From contig NZ_JACVFC010000004.1 of NCBI RefSeq assembly GCF_014529935.1, positions 434,001 through 498,000 of the forward strand: a DNA stretch of 64,000 nucleotides, read 5' to 3'. Shown here one piece after another: positions 6,148 to 14,927 of the stretch; within the stretch, counting starts at the first letter, position 1; each line of letters opens with the position of its first letter. The notes below the pieces were generated by a model that did not search any database, was not told the DNA's origin, and was given only the letters and a program-made list of their open reading frames with translations. The translations under genes were made by a program, and so were the position numbers. Source of the stretch: Chitinophaga qingshengii. Lineage in GTDB: Bacteria; Bacteroidota; Bacteroidia; Chitinophagales; Chitinophagaceae.

Positions 6148-8964
6148 ATGGCAACAAAACTCAAGAAAAAAGAAACCATCATTGATCCTCAGCAGGTTAA
6201 CCCGCAGGACAGTATCTTCATAAAAGGCGCCAGGGTCCACAATCTCAAGAATGTGAGCGTCTCCATCCCCCGCAATAAAATGGTGGTGGTGACCGGCGTT
6301 TCCGGTTCGGGAAAATCCTCCCTGACCATGGACACTCTCTACGCGGAAGGACAACGCCGCTACGCGGAAAGCCTTAGCTCCTACGCCCGCCAGTTCCTCA
6401 TGCGGATGAACAAACCGGATGTGGACTATATTAAAGGCATCTGCCCGGCCATCGCGATAGAACAAAAGGTGATCACCCGAACGCCCCGGTCTACCGTAGG
6501 CTCTATGACGGAGATCTACGATTATCTCCGCCTGTTGTTTGGCCGCGTCGGGAAAACCTATTCCCCCGTGTCCGGCCAGCTCGTGAAAAAACATGAAGTG
6601 GCGGATGTAGTGGACTATATCAGTCAACTCGAACACGGCGCTAAAGTATTGCTGCTGGTGCCTTTCCGCCGGCATGCAAAACGCGATGTGAAAGAGGAGC
6701 TGAATATCCTGATGCAGAAAGGGTTCTCCCGTTTGTATGCTCCATCAGCCGGAGGCAACGGCCTGCTGCGCATCGAAGAACTGATGGAACAAAAGAAACC
6801 GGCTGTGCCCGCGGATGCATGGGTGCTGATAGACAGGCTGGTTGTCAAAGATTTTGAAGAAGACGATAAACACCGTATAGCCGATAGCGTTCAAACCGCT
6901 TTTTACGAAGGAGAAGGCGATTGTAATGTAGAAGTGAACGGTACAGAGATGACCCACTTCGCTAACCGTTTTGAACTGGACGGTATCCAGTTTGAGGAAC
7001 CGGTGCCGAATCTTTTTTCCTTCAACAATCCCTACGGCGCTTGCCCTACCTGCGAGGGCTTCGGCCAGGTGCTGGGTATCGATGCCGATCTCGTGATCCC
7101 CGACAAACGCCTGAGCGTTTTTGAAGGCGCCGTGGCGCCGTGGAGAGGCGAGAAAATGGGCGAATACAAGGAAGCGCTGATCAAAGTAGCCCGTAAGTTC
7201 GGATTCCCCGTGCACAAACCGATTGCAGACCTCACGGATGAACAGGTGCAGCTGCTGTGGACCGGCAACGAACACTTCTACGGCCTGAATGAGTTCTTCA
7301 AAATGGTAGAGCAAAATCTCTACAAAGTACAATACCGCGTATTACAGGCACGCTACCGCGGACGTACCGTTTGCCCGGAATGCGGCGGCGGCCGTTTACG
7401 GAAAGAAGCGCTGTATATCCGCGTGGGCGACAGCAATATCGCCCGGCTGGTAGACATGCCGGTGGCCGACCTGAAAAACTGGTTCGATAACCTGCAACTC
7501 AACGACTACGACCAACAGGTAGCCAAACGTATCCTGTTTGAAATTAACCACCGGTTGAAAACCTTGCTGGATGTAGGGTTAGGATACCTGACGCTCAATA
7601 GGGTGGCTAATACTCTCAGTGGTGGCGAAAGTCAGCGTATTCAACTGACCCGCACCCTGGGCAGTAACCTGACCAACTCCATGTACATTCTCGATGAACC
7701 GAGCATTGGTCTGCATGCCCGCGATACGCACCGCCTCATCAAGGTATTGAAAGAGCTGCGCGATCTGGGTAACACCGTGGTGATTGTGGAACACGACGAA
7801 CAGATCATGGAGGAGGCCGACTATATCATCGATATGGGGCCGCTGGCCAGTCACCTGGGCGGCGAAGTGATTTTTGCCGGTACCTACCCGGAAATACTGG
7901 AAGATGGTAAAAGCCTTACTGGTAAATACCTGAGCGGCAACCTCCGGATAGAGCCGCCGCTGAAACTGCGTAAATGGAAAAAAGCCATCACGCTCGAAGG
8001 TTGTCGTCAACATAACCTGAAAGATATTACCGTGGATTTCCCGCTGGAAGTACTGACAGTGGTGACAGGTGTGAGCGGTTCAGGTAAAACCACGCTGGTA
8101 AAGCAGATCCTGTACCCTGCCCTCATGAAACTGAAAGGCGAGTTTGCGGAAAGAGTGGGATACCACAAAGCACTGAAAGGCGCGGTGGATGATATCACCC
8201 AGATAGAAATGGTGGACCAGAACCCGATCGGTAAATCTTCCCGTTCCAACCCGGTTACCTATATCAAGGCATACGATGAAATCCGCGACCTGTATGCGAA
8301 GCAGCCGCTGAGCAAAATGCGTGGTTTCCAGCCTAAACATTTTTCCTTCAACGTAGACGGCGGCCGTTGCGACGCTTGTAAAGGAGAAGGAGAAGTGATC
8401 GTTGAAATGCAGTTCCTCGCAGACGTACACCTGCTGTGCGAAAGCTGTGGTGGTAAACGTTTTAAGGATGAAGTGCTGGAAGTGACCTACAAGGGCAAAA
8501 ATATCTACGAAGTGCTGGAACTGGGTGTGGACGAGGCTTTGGAATTCTTCAAAGATGAAAAGGATGTATGTAATAAGATCCGTCCTTTGAGCGATGTAGG
8601 CTTAGGTTACGTGAAACTGGGCCAAAGCAGCGATACCCTGAGTGGTGGCGAGGCGCAGCGTGTGAAACTGGCTTCTTTCCTGGGTAAGGGCAAGGCACAG
8701 GGGAAAATCCTGTTTATCTTCGACGAACCCACTACGGGCCTGCATTTCCATGATATCAAAAAACTGCTGGATTCCTTCAATGCGTTGATAGACCAGGGCC
8801 ATACCGTACTGGTGATTGAGCATAACCTGGATGTGATCCGCAATGCCGACTGGCTGATTGATTTAGGGCCGGAAGGCGGCGCCGGCGGCGGAAACCTGTT
8901 GTATACAGGCGTGCCGGAAGGATTGAAAAAAGTGAAGGAAAGTTATACCGCTAAATTTCTCTGA
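6148..8964 (+). CDS. uvrA: Excinuclease ABC subunit A (UvrA)
   Basis: UvrA recognises bulky DNA lesions and loads UvrB in nucleotide excision repair. The 938-residue protein has two ABC ATPase halves. First Walker A GVSGSGKSS is at 50-58, with a zinc finger using Cys299/Cys302 and Cys409/Cys412 and the signature LSGGESQ near 490. The second Walker A GVSGSGKTT is at 641-649, with a second zinc finger using Cys741/Cys744 and Cys764/Cys767 and LSGGEAQ near 831. Length and motif order are those of full UvrA. It stands alone, with a -7 box very close upstream and a strong bidirectional terminator downstream. uvrB and uvrC are not in the window. Confidence 0.97.
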   Translation: MATKLKKKETIIDPQQVNPQDSIFIKGARVHNLKNVSVSIPRNKMVVVTGVSGSGKSSLTMDTLYAEGQRRYAESLSSYARQFLMRMNKPDVDYIKGICPAIAIEQKVITRTPRSTVGSMTEIYDYLRLLFGRVGKTYSPVSGQLVKKHEVADVVDYISQLEHGAKVLLLVPFRRHAKRDVKEELNILMQKGFSRLYAPSAGGNGLLRIEELMEQKKPAVPADAWVLIDRLVVKDFEEDDKHRIADSVQTAFYEGEGDCNVEVNGTEMTHFANRFELDGIQFEEPVPNLFSFNNPYGACPTCEGFGQVLGIDADLVIPDKRLSVFEGAVAPWRGEKMGEYKEALIKVARKFGFPVHKPIADLTDEQVQLLWTGNEHFYGLNEFFKMVEQNLYKVQYRVLQARYRGRTVCPECGGGRLRKEALYIRVGDSNIARLVDMPVADLKNWFDNLQLNDYDQQVAKRILFEINHRLKTLLDVGLGYLTLNRVANTLSGGESQRIQLTRTLGSNLTNSMYILDEPSIGLHARDTHRLIKVLKELRDLGNTVVIVEHDEQIMEEADYIIDMGPLASHLGGEVIFAGTYPEILEDGKSLTGKYLSGNLRIEPPLKLRKWKKAITLEGCRQHNLKDITVDFPLEVLTVVTGVSGSGKTTLVKQILYPALMKLKGEFAERVGYHKALKGAVDDITQIEMVDQNPIGKSSRSNPVTYIKAYDEIRDLYAKQPLSKMRGFQPKHFSFNVDGGRCDACKGEGEVIVEMQFLADVHLLCESCGGKRFKDEVLEVTYKGKNIYEVLELGVDEALEFFKDEKDVCNKIRPLSDVGLGYVKLGQSSDTLSGGEAQRVKLASFLGKGKAQGKILFIFDEPTTGLHFHDIKKLLDSFNALIDQGHTVLVIEHNLDVIRNADWLIDLGPEGGAGGGNLLYTGVPEGLKKVKESYTAKFL

Positions 8965-8990
8965 GAGAGATGAAAAATATCCAATAAAAA

Positions 8991-9026
8991 AGAGGGCTGG
9001 TCAGTGATGATCAGTCCTCTCTTTTT
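8991..9026. terminator. Bidirectional terminator between uvrA and the DUF4293 gene
   Basis: A 13-bp stem (8991-9003 with 9008-9020, two G-U pairs, four-base loop) is flanked by A-rich sequence on the left and five T on the right. It can end both the plus-strand uvrA transcript and the minus-strand DUF4293 transcript. Confidence 0.85.
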
Positions 9027-9048
9027 GTTGGGCTATATTGAAGTGTGT

Positions 9049-9489
9049 TTATCTGAGTCTGTCCAGTGATTTGATCAGTTTCTCATCTTTATAGATGCCT
9101 CTGGCGGCCATAAAAAGGAGTATGATCATCAATACCGGAAGAAATGCCGGGAACTGGAACGAACCGGTGGCTACCGGTGTCCCGCTGGCGGCAAATTTGT
9201 TGCCCGTTTCCTTTACCGTGTAATAGGTGTAACCCAGTGCAGCAAAGGCAAACAGGATATTGAAAATAGTGAGGCGGAATTGCAGTTTTCTCTTTTTAAA
9301 GAGGAAAATGCAGAAAAGTGCTAACAGGATGATGATCACGTACAGCACGAATAACAGGTAATTGCTGGAGGCATTGACGGATATGGCGGTTCCATTGCTC
9401 AGCTTGGCTGTCCACAGGTTAAATGACAGTGTGGCGGCTCCGGCTCCGGCAGCCAACAGCAGGTAAAGACTCTGAATACGTTGTATCAT
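9049..9489 (-). CDS. DUF4293 family membrane protein
   Basis: This 146-residue protein begins MIQRIQSLYLLLAA, as Bacteroidota DUF4293 proteins do. Four hydrophobic segments (about 5-22, 43-65, 72-90 and 110-130) predict an integral inner-membrane protein; a basic stretch KKRKLQFR lies between segments two and three. The function of the family is unknown. It is a single-gene minus-strand unit between uvrA and maeB, with its own -7 box at 9524-9531 and a shared terminator downstream. No catalytic motif is visible. Confidence 0.8.
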   Translation of the reverse strand: MIQRIQSLYLLLAAGAGAATLSFNLWTAKLSNGTAISVNASSNYLLFVLYVIIILLALFCIFLFKKRKLQFRLTIFNILFAFAALGYTYYTVKETGNKFAASGTPVATGSFQFPAFLPVLMIILLFMAARGIYKDEKLIKSLDRLR

Positions 9490-9523
9490 GATATTTGTGA
9501 ATGTTTAACGGGGTAAAAGTAAG

Positions 9524-9531
9524 CAAATTTA
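9524..9531 (-). promoter_or_regulatory. -7 box of the DUF4293 gene
   Basis: The minus strand reads TAAATTTG (TAnnTTTG), about 35 bases upstream of the start codon. No well-spaced -33 element was seen. Confidence 0.4.
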
Positions 9532-9636
9532 GTGGTTGAAAAGTGCAATATCTGATAACTGACTGCGGATTTTGATAGTCCGTATAGTGTAATACTTCGT
9601 ATATTGCACGCCCAATAACAATCTTTTATATTTTAT

Positions 9637-11958
9637 ATGGCAAGAAAACTGAATAAGCAGGATGCGTTGGACTATCATGCAAAGGGAAGGCCGGGCAAAA
9701 TTGAAGTAATACCTACGAAAGATACTAAGACTCAATGGGACCTTTCACTGGCCTATTCTCCGGGCGTAGCGGAACCTTGCAAGGAGATTCACAGAGATGT
9801 AGAAAATGTTTATAAATATACTGCCAAAGGCAACCTGGTAGGGGTTATCAGCAATGGTACCGCTGTATTGGGCCTGGGCGATATCGGTCCGGAAGCGGGT
9901 AAACCGGTGATGGAAGGAAAGGCTGTGCTGTTCAAGATATTCGCTGATATCGACGTATTTGATATTGAACTGAATACTAAAGATCCGGATAGCTTCGTAG
10001 CGGCTGTAAAAGCGCTGGAACCTACCTTCGGTGGTATCAACCTGGAAGATATCAAAAGCCCTGAGTGCTTTGAAATCGAAGACAGGCTGCGTAAAGAGCT
10101 GAAAATACCGGTGATGCACGACGATCAGCACGGTACCGCCATCATTTCTGCGGCCGCACTGCTCAACGCACTGGACCTGGTGAAGAAAAAAGTTGACAAA
10201 GTTAAAATAGTGGTAAACGGTGCCGGCGCCGCTGCCATGGCTTGTGTGAAACTGTACGTGGCACTGGGAGCCAAACCGGAAAACTTCATCCTGTTCGATA
10301 AGGACGGCGTACTGAATAAATCCCGTACCGACCTTACTGAGCGTCACATGCAGTTTGCCACCACTTCCAAAATAACCACCCTGGTGGAAGCCATGAAAGG
10401 CGCCGACGTATTCCTCGGTCTTTCTGTAGGTAACGTGGTAACGCCGGAGATGATTAAAAGCATGGCAAAAAATCCCATCGTATTTGCGATGGCTAACCCT
10501 GACCCGGAAATCGCCTACGACACTGCAATTGCCGCTCGTCCGGATATCATCATGGCTACCGGCCGCTCCGATTATCCTAACCAGGTTAACAACGTACTCG
10601 GATTCCCTTATATCTTCCGTGGTGCGCTGGACGTGAGAGCTACCCAGATCAACGAAGCCATGAAACTGGCCGCTGTAAGGGCGCTTGCCGAACTGGCCAA
10701 ATCTCCCGTGCCGGATATCGTGAACCTGGCCTATAACGAAAGAAACATCGTTTTCGGACCTAAATATATTATTCCTAAACCGCTGGACCCACGCCTGTTA
10801 AGCACCGTGGCGCCTGCCGTAGCGAAAGCTGCCATGGAAAGCGGTGTAGCGCACAATCCCATCACCGACTGGGAAGCCTATAAAGTGGAACTCAACAACC
10901 GTCTGGGCCTGGACAACCAGCTGTTCCGGGTAATCGGTACCAAAGCCCGCCGCGATCCCCGCAAGGTGGTGTTTGCGGAAGCCGACAACGTAAAAATCCT
11001 GAAAGCTGCACAGGTAGTGAACGACGAAGGTATCGCCTTCCCGATCCTGCTGGGTAATGAGGCCCGCATCCGTCAGCTCATGCTGGAAAACTCCATCGAA
11101 ATCGATGATGTGGTGATCATCGACCCGAAAAGCGACGAAATGCAGGCAAAACGCCACCAGTTTGGCGACCTCTTCTTCGAAAAACGCAAACGTAAAGGCT
11201 TTAACCATTACGAAGCCCGCAAAATCATGCGCGAACGTAACTACTTCGGCTGCATGATGGTGGAAACCGGTGAAGCAGATGCCCTCATTTCCGGTCTTAC
11301 CCGTAAATACCCAGATACCATCCGTCCGGCCCTGCAGGTAATTGGTATGGAAGAAGGTGCAAAACGTGTGGCGGGTATGTATATCATCAATACCAAACGC
11401 GGTCCGCTGTTCCTGGCTGATACCACCGTAAACTTTAATCCTACCGCTGAAGAACTGGCTGATATCACCCTGATGGTGGCCAAAGAAGTGAAACACTTCA
11501 ATATCACCCCGCGTATCGCCATGTTATCTTATTCCAACTTCGGCTCCAGCCAAACGCCGGAAGCCCAGCTGGTAGCTAAGGCCCGCGAAATCGTGAAACA
11601 ACGTGAACCGTCACTGGTAGTAGATGGTGAAATCCAGGCTGCTATGGCTTTCAACAAAGAAATCCTGAAAGACAACTATCCGTTTACCGAATTGATGAAC
11701 GAGGAAGTGAATACCCTGATCTTCCCGAACCTCACCGCCGGTAACGTAGCCTACAACCTGCTCCAGGAAGTGGCCGGCTTCGACGCCATCGGTCCGGTAC
11801 TGCTGGGTATGAAAAAACCGGTGCACATCCTGCAACTGGGTAGCACGGTAAGGCAGATCGTTAACATGGTGAACATCGCCGTGGTAGACGCTCAGGAGAA
11901 ATGCCGCAAGGTAGCCGAGTGCAAAGAGGAGGCGAAAAAGAAGTCACGCAAAGGATAA
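9637..11958 (+). CDS. maeB: NADP-dependent malic enzyme with phosphotransacetylase-like C-terminal domain
   Basis: This 773-residue enzyme decarboxylates malate to pyruvate with production of NADPH. The malic N-domain covers about 18-150 (SLAYSPGVAEPC, ISNGTAVLGLGDIGP, then the HDDQHGTA metal/substrate site), followed by an NAD(P)-binding Rossmann domain with VVNGAGAAAMA. From about residue 430 to the end is a phosphate acetyl/butyryl-transferase-like domain (KVVFAEADNVKILKAA onwards), which in MaeB proteins has a regulatory and oligomerisation role. The domain order and length are normal for MaeB, so this is not a new fusion. It is a single gene; its last codons form part of the long inverted repeat described at 11944-12143. 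Confidence 0.95.
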   Translation: MARKLNKQDALDYHAKGRPGKIEVIPTKDTKTQWDLSLAYSPGVAEPCKEIHRDVENVYKYTAKGNLVGVISNGTAVLGLGDIGPEAGKPVMEGKAVLFKIFADIDVFDIELNTKDPDSFVAAVKALEPTFGGINLEDIKSPECFEIEDRLRKELKIPVMHDDQHGTAIISAAALLNALDLVKKKVDKVKIVVNGAGAAAMACVKLYVALGAKPENFILFDKDGVLNKSRTDLTERHMQFATTSKITTLVEAMKGADVFLGLSVGNVVTPEMIKSMAKNPIVFAMANPDPEIAYDTAIAARPDIIMATGRSDYPNQVNNVLGFPYIFRGALDVRATQINEAMKLAAVRALAELAKSPVPDIVNLAYNERNIVFGPKYIIPKPLDPRLLSTVAPAVAKAAMESGVAHNPITDWEAYKVELNNRLGLDNQLFRVIGTKARRDPRKVVFAEADNVKILKAAQVVNDEGIAFPILLGNEARIRQLMLENSIEIDDVVIIDPKSDEMQAKRHQFGDLFFEKRKRKGFNHYEARKIMRERNYFGCMMVETGEADALISGLTRKYPDTIRPALQVIGMEEGAKRVAGMYIINTKRGPLFLADTTVNFNPTAEELADITLMVAKEVKHFNITPRIAMLSYSNFGSSQTPEAQLVAKAREIVKQREPSLVVDGEIQAAMAFNKEILKDNYPFTELMNEEVNTLIFPNLTAGNVAYNLLQEVAGFDAIGPVLLGMKKPVHILQLGSTVRQIVNMVNIAVVDAQEKCRKVAECKEEAKKKSRKG

Positions 11959-12143
11959 TAAGACAAATTTTATAATAGTTAAGAACGCAAAGGAGCGGAG
12001 ATCACCTGGTAGATTAACAGGTGGTTTCCCCTCCTTTTCTTTTATAAAAAGTGACTAACTTTATAGCAATTGGTTAAATGCGATCTCGCGGCAGATTTCC
12101 GCTCCTTTGCGTTCTTACTATTATCTTATTATCCTTTGCGTGA
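11944..12143. repeat. Long near-perfect inverted repeat from the maeB 3' end to the next start codon
   Basis: The left arm (11944-11999) starts inside the last codons of maeB. The right arm (12098-12143) ends on the A of the ATG of the next gene. The arms match over 46 bases; the left arm has one 9-base and one 1-base insertion (11964-11972 and near 11979). The loop is 98 bases. In RNA this would form a stem of about 46 bp. The words around AACGCAAAGGAGCGGA resemble CGCAAAG-type intergenic words common in Bacteroidota (recalled, not searched). Confidence 0.88.
11989..12044 (+). terminator. Local terminator after maeB
   Basis: AAAGGAG (11989-11995) pairs with CTCCTTT (12031-12037), and CACCTG (12003-12008) pairs with CAGGTG (12018-12023), with a T-rich tail. 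Its outer arm lies inside the left arm of the long inverted repeat, so this hairpin and the long stem cannot form at the same time. Confidence 0.6.
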
Positions 12144-13174
12144 TGCAGTCAATTTCCAAAAAGAAGATATTTTTCCCGATCAACGAGGCTTTCCGTAAAT
12201 ACCTTAAACTGTACGAACGGGAAGTGAAGCTGCCACTAACCTATCAGGAACTGCGCTATTATGAGCATTCCATTTCCGTATATGACAAAGAGGGTAAAGA
12301 TACCCTGTGGGAAACCGTGTTTTACTCCCAAAGTATGATGGGACCTATACATGCCGGTCTGAAGCGGATTTACTCCATCCTGAAAGCGGGTGGTGATCAG
12401 ACCGCGGAAGAACACCTGCATATAGAACGCATCGACTACTGCACTTTTGGTAATTCCCATCCTTTCCGCATCAAAATCGTCAATAACTACAACGAGGTGT
12501 ATGATTATTTCTACATCAAGGTAGCGGATGCATCCCGTATCTATGGCCTGGAGCTGGAACATATCCTGTCGCCCTACTGGATGAACTTCCTGATTGATGG
12601 CAACACACTGGTAGAAGAACATATTGCCGGGGTGCCGGGCGATCAGTTTATCCTGCATTACCTGGACCGCCTGGATTTTAACCCCAAACGTATTGCCAAG
12701 GAGTTTGTGAAATTCAACGAACGTTGTTTTGTGCGGCTGCTGGGTGACATGCGCTCCTATAATTTTATTATCGATATCACCCCGGATTTTGATGATGTAC
12801 AATTCCGTATCCGGGCTATTGACTTCGACCAGCAGTTTTATGAAGGCCGGCGCACCTTGTATATGCCGCAGTTCTTCAAGGAGAACCGGGTATTTGTGGA
12901 ACTGGCTATGAAACACCTCAATGCAGAAGTAGTAAAGCAGTACCAGCAGGAAGAGCGGGCGTTGATAGCCCGCAGGCTGAAGGTACAGCGCCACCGTATC
13001 AAAGACCTGCGCGATGTGATTATGACCGACAGGGTATCTTTCCCTGAGAAGGTGCAGCAGCTGGGCGATGAACTGGCAGCCTATTATCACGATCCTGTTT
13101 TTTCCCGGTGCAAAACCATGGGTGAAATTATCGAGCGTAGTTTAAAACGCTTACTGGTAGGTAGTTTACGTTAA
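12143..13174 (+). CDS. Uncharacterised protein with kinase-like fold motifs
   Basis: I do not recognise a named family for this 343-residue cytoplasmic protein. The order of motifs recalls the protein-kinase/aminoglycoside-phosphotransferase fold: a beta strand with FYIKVAD (Lys126), a helix with LELEH (Glu137 or Glu139), a hinge-like VEEHIAGVPGD (157-167), LGDMRSYN (Asp202, Asn207) like the catalytic loop HGDxxxxN, and AIDFDQQ (Asp227-Asp229) like the metal-binding DFG/DFD. There is no signal peptide or membrane segment. I start at the ATG at 12143; an upstream in-frame ATG at 12107 lies inside the inverted repeat. The mlaE-like gene follows 62 bases later, so a link to lipid transport is possible. 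The kinase assignment is inference. Confidence 0.7.
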   Translation: MQSISKKKIFFPINEAFRKYLKLYEREVKLPLTYQELRYYEHSISVYDKEGKDTLWETVFYSQSMMGPIHAGLKRIYSILKAGGDQTAEEHLHIERIDYCTFGNSHPFRIKIVNNYNEVYDYFYIKVADASRIYGLELEHILSPYWMNFLIDGNTLVEEHIAGVPGDQFILHYLDRLDFNPKRIAKEFVKFNERCFVRLLGDMRSYNFIIDITPDFDDVQFRIRAIDFDQQFYEGRRTLYMPQFFKENRVFVELAMKHLNAEVVKQYQQEERALIARRLKVQRHRIKDLRDVIMTDRVSFPEKVQQLGDELAAYYHDPVFSRCKTMGEIIERSLKRLLVGSLR

Positions 13175-13221
13175 CCGTACCATAAAATCTTAAATTCGGA
13201 TCTGATTGGCAAAATCATTCA

Positions 13222-13229
13222 TATCTTTG
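13222..13229 (+). promoter_or_regulatory. -7 box of the mlaE-mlaF pair
   Basis: TATCTTTG matches TAnnTTTG and ends seven bases before the ATG at 13237, the same spacing as at uvrA. A transcript from it would be leaderless or nearly so. Confidence 0.45.
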
Positions 13230-13236
13230 ACCAGCT

Positions 13237-13980
13237 ATGGAATTCAGATTCTTTTATCACTTTGGAAACTTTTTGCTGATGCTGAAAGGCATGTTTTCCC
13301 GCCCGGAAAACATGCGATTGTACTGGAAACAGTTTATGCAGCAGTGTGTAGATATTGGCGTAGGGTCGTTCGGGATAGTATTCATCATCTCCCTGTTCAT
13401 GGGTGGGGTTACCACCCTTCAAACCGCTTACCAGCTGGTAAGTCCTATCATTCCTAGAAGCACCATTGCACAGGTTGTGCGGGATACCATCATTCTGGAA
13501 TTTGCGCCCACCCTTACCAGTATTGTACTGGCCGGGGTGATCGGCTCCAAAATAGCTTCAGAGCTGGGGAATATGCGTATCTCTGAACAGATAGATGCGC
13601 TGGAGATCATGGGTATCAATACCAAAGGGTACCTGATCATGCCTAAAATCCTGGCGGCCACGCTGATGATTCCGGTGCTGGTAGCCATCGCGGGTTTCCT
13701 GGGTATCTGGGGTGGTAAGGAAGCAGGGGTGCTGTCCGGCGTACTTTCCGGCGAACAATTTATGATGGGGCTGCGACAGGAGTTTAAGGCTTATAACGTA
13801 TTTTTCGCCATGGCTAAATCCTATACGTTTGGGTTTATTATTGCCAGTGTGTCGGCCTATTATGGATATAATGTACAGGGCGGCGCCCTGGAAATCGGTA
13901 AGGCCAGCACCACCGCTGTGGTAGTGAGCTGCGTACTGATATTATTTATGGACTACGCATTAACGGCTATATTACTGTAA
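13237..13980 (+). CDS. mlaE: MlaE-family lipid ABC transporter permease
   Basis: This 247-residue integral membrane protein belongs to the MlaE/YrbE permease family, which moves phospholipids between inner and outer membrane. It has an amphipathic N-terminal segment and about five hydrophobic helices. Family features include FIISLFMGGVTTLQTAY, the LEFAPTLTSIVLAGVIGSKIASELG segment and the LEIMGINTKGYLIMPK loop that contacts the ATPase. It ends two bases before the mlaF-like gene. The substrate-binding MlaD subunit, often adjacent, is not here. Confidence 0.9.
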   Translation: MEFRFFYHFGNFLLMLKGMFSRPENMRLYWKQFMQQCVDIGVGSFGIVFIISLFMGGVTTLQTAYQLVSPIIPRSTIAQVVRDTIILEFAPTLTSIVLAGVIGSKIASELGNMRISEQIDALEIMGINTKGYLIMPKILAATLMIPVLVAIAGFLGIWGGKEAGVLSGVLSGEQFMMGLRQEFKAYNVFFAMAKSYTFGFIIASVSAYYGYNVQGGALEIGKASTTAVVVSCVLILFMDYALTAILL

Positions 13981-13982
13981 TC

Positions 13983-14807
13983 ATGATTGAACTGAAAGAT
14001 ATAACCAAAGGCTTTGGAGATAAGAAGATACTGAAAGGCGTTTCGGCCGTTATGGAGTCCGGTAAGGTTAACCTGATTATCGGCTCCAGCGGCAGCGGTA
14101 AGACTGTCATGATGAAGTGTATCGTGGGCCTGATGGAAGTAGATACCGGTACTATCCTGTATGATAACCAGGACTTCACCGCCATGGATGCCCACGCCAA
14201 AAAGGAAGTCCGCCAGCAAATCGGTATGCTGTTCCAGGGTTCGGCCCTGTTTGACAGTATGACGGTAGAACAAAATGTGATGTTCCCCCTGGAAATGTTC
14301 AGCAAAGACTCTTTAAAAACGAGAAAGAAGCGGGTGGAGGAGTGCCTGGAAAGGGTGCAGCTGAAAGATGCCGCCAAAAAATTCCCTGCGGAAATCAGCG
14401 GCGGGATGAAAAAAAGGGTGGGGATTGCCCGGGCTATCGTACTGAATCCCAAATACCTGTTCTGCGACGAACCCAACTCCGGCCTGGACCCTCAGACTTC
14501 CCTGCTGATAGATCAGCTGATCAAGGAGCTTACCCAGGAATACAATATCACCACAGTTATTAACACCCATGACATGAACACCGTAATGGAAAGCGGCGAC
14601 CACATTGTATATATGTATCAGGGGCAGAAACAATGGGAGGGGAGCAATAAAGACATTGTATTCAGTAAGGATCAGCAGCTCAACGACTTTATTTTTGCCT
14701 CCGAGTTCCTCCGGGAAGCCAAAGAAATGCGCCAGCTCGATATGTTTAAGGATGGTAAATGGAAGGAGCACCTGGACGAACAGCTGAAACGGGACGGTAA
14801 AAAGTAG
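13983..14807 (+). CDS. mlaF: MlaF-like ABC transporter ATP-binding protein
   Basis: This 274-residue ATPase powers the adjacent MlaE permease. Walker A is GSSGSGKT at 34-41, followed by the Q-loop MLFQGSALFDSMTV, the ABC signature ISGGMKKRVGIARA typical of MlaF proteins, Walker B LFCDEPNSGLDP and the H-loop NTHDM. The last ~40 residues are charged (EFLREAKEMRQLDMFK). It starts two bases after mlaE, so the two are surely co-transcribed. Together they form the inner-membrane core of a lipid-asymmetry transporter; MlaD and the periplasmic parts must be encoded elsewhere. Confidence 0.9.
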   Translation: MIELKDITKGFGDKKILKGVSAVMESGKVNLIIGSSGSGKTVMMKCIVGLMEVDTGTILYDNQDFTAMDAHAKKEVRQQIGMLFQGSALFDSMTVEQNVMFPLEMFSKDSLKTRKKRVEECLERVQLKDAAKKFPAEISGGMKKRVGIARAIVLNPKYLFCDEPNSGLDPQTSLLIDQLIKELTQEYNITTVINTHDMNTVMESGDHIVYMYQGQKQWEGSNKDIVFSKDQQLNDFIFASEFLREAKEMRQLDMFKDGKWKEHLDEQLKRDGKK

Positions 14808-14845
14808 GTTCCGGCATTTGGTAGCTTTATCTTAAAGGCACTAAA

Positions 14846-14876
14846 TTGCAGATTTATGGAAATCGGCTTATTTTTG
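14846..14876 (+). promoter_or_regulatory. sucD promoter
   Basis: TTG at 14846-14848, a 20-base spacer and TATTTTTG at 14869-14876 match the Bacteroidota pattern TTG-N19-21-TAnnTTTG. The start site would fall near 14882, giving a leader of about 45 bases before sucD. Confidence 0.7.
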
Positions 14877-14927
14877 CCGCACCTAAAGAAGAAACATATA
14901 AAATAATAAACCAATAAAACAAGCGCG

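Noticed and set aside
9637..11958. Malic enzyme fused to a phosphotransacetylase-like domain as a novel fusion
   Set aside because: This is the normal architecture of MaeB-type malic enzymes.
12107..12142. Upstream in-frame start of the kinase-like protein
   Set aside because: The segment lies entirely inside the inverted repeat copied from the maeB end and encodes an unlikely hydrophobic leader.
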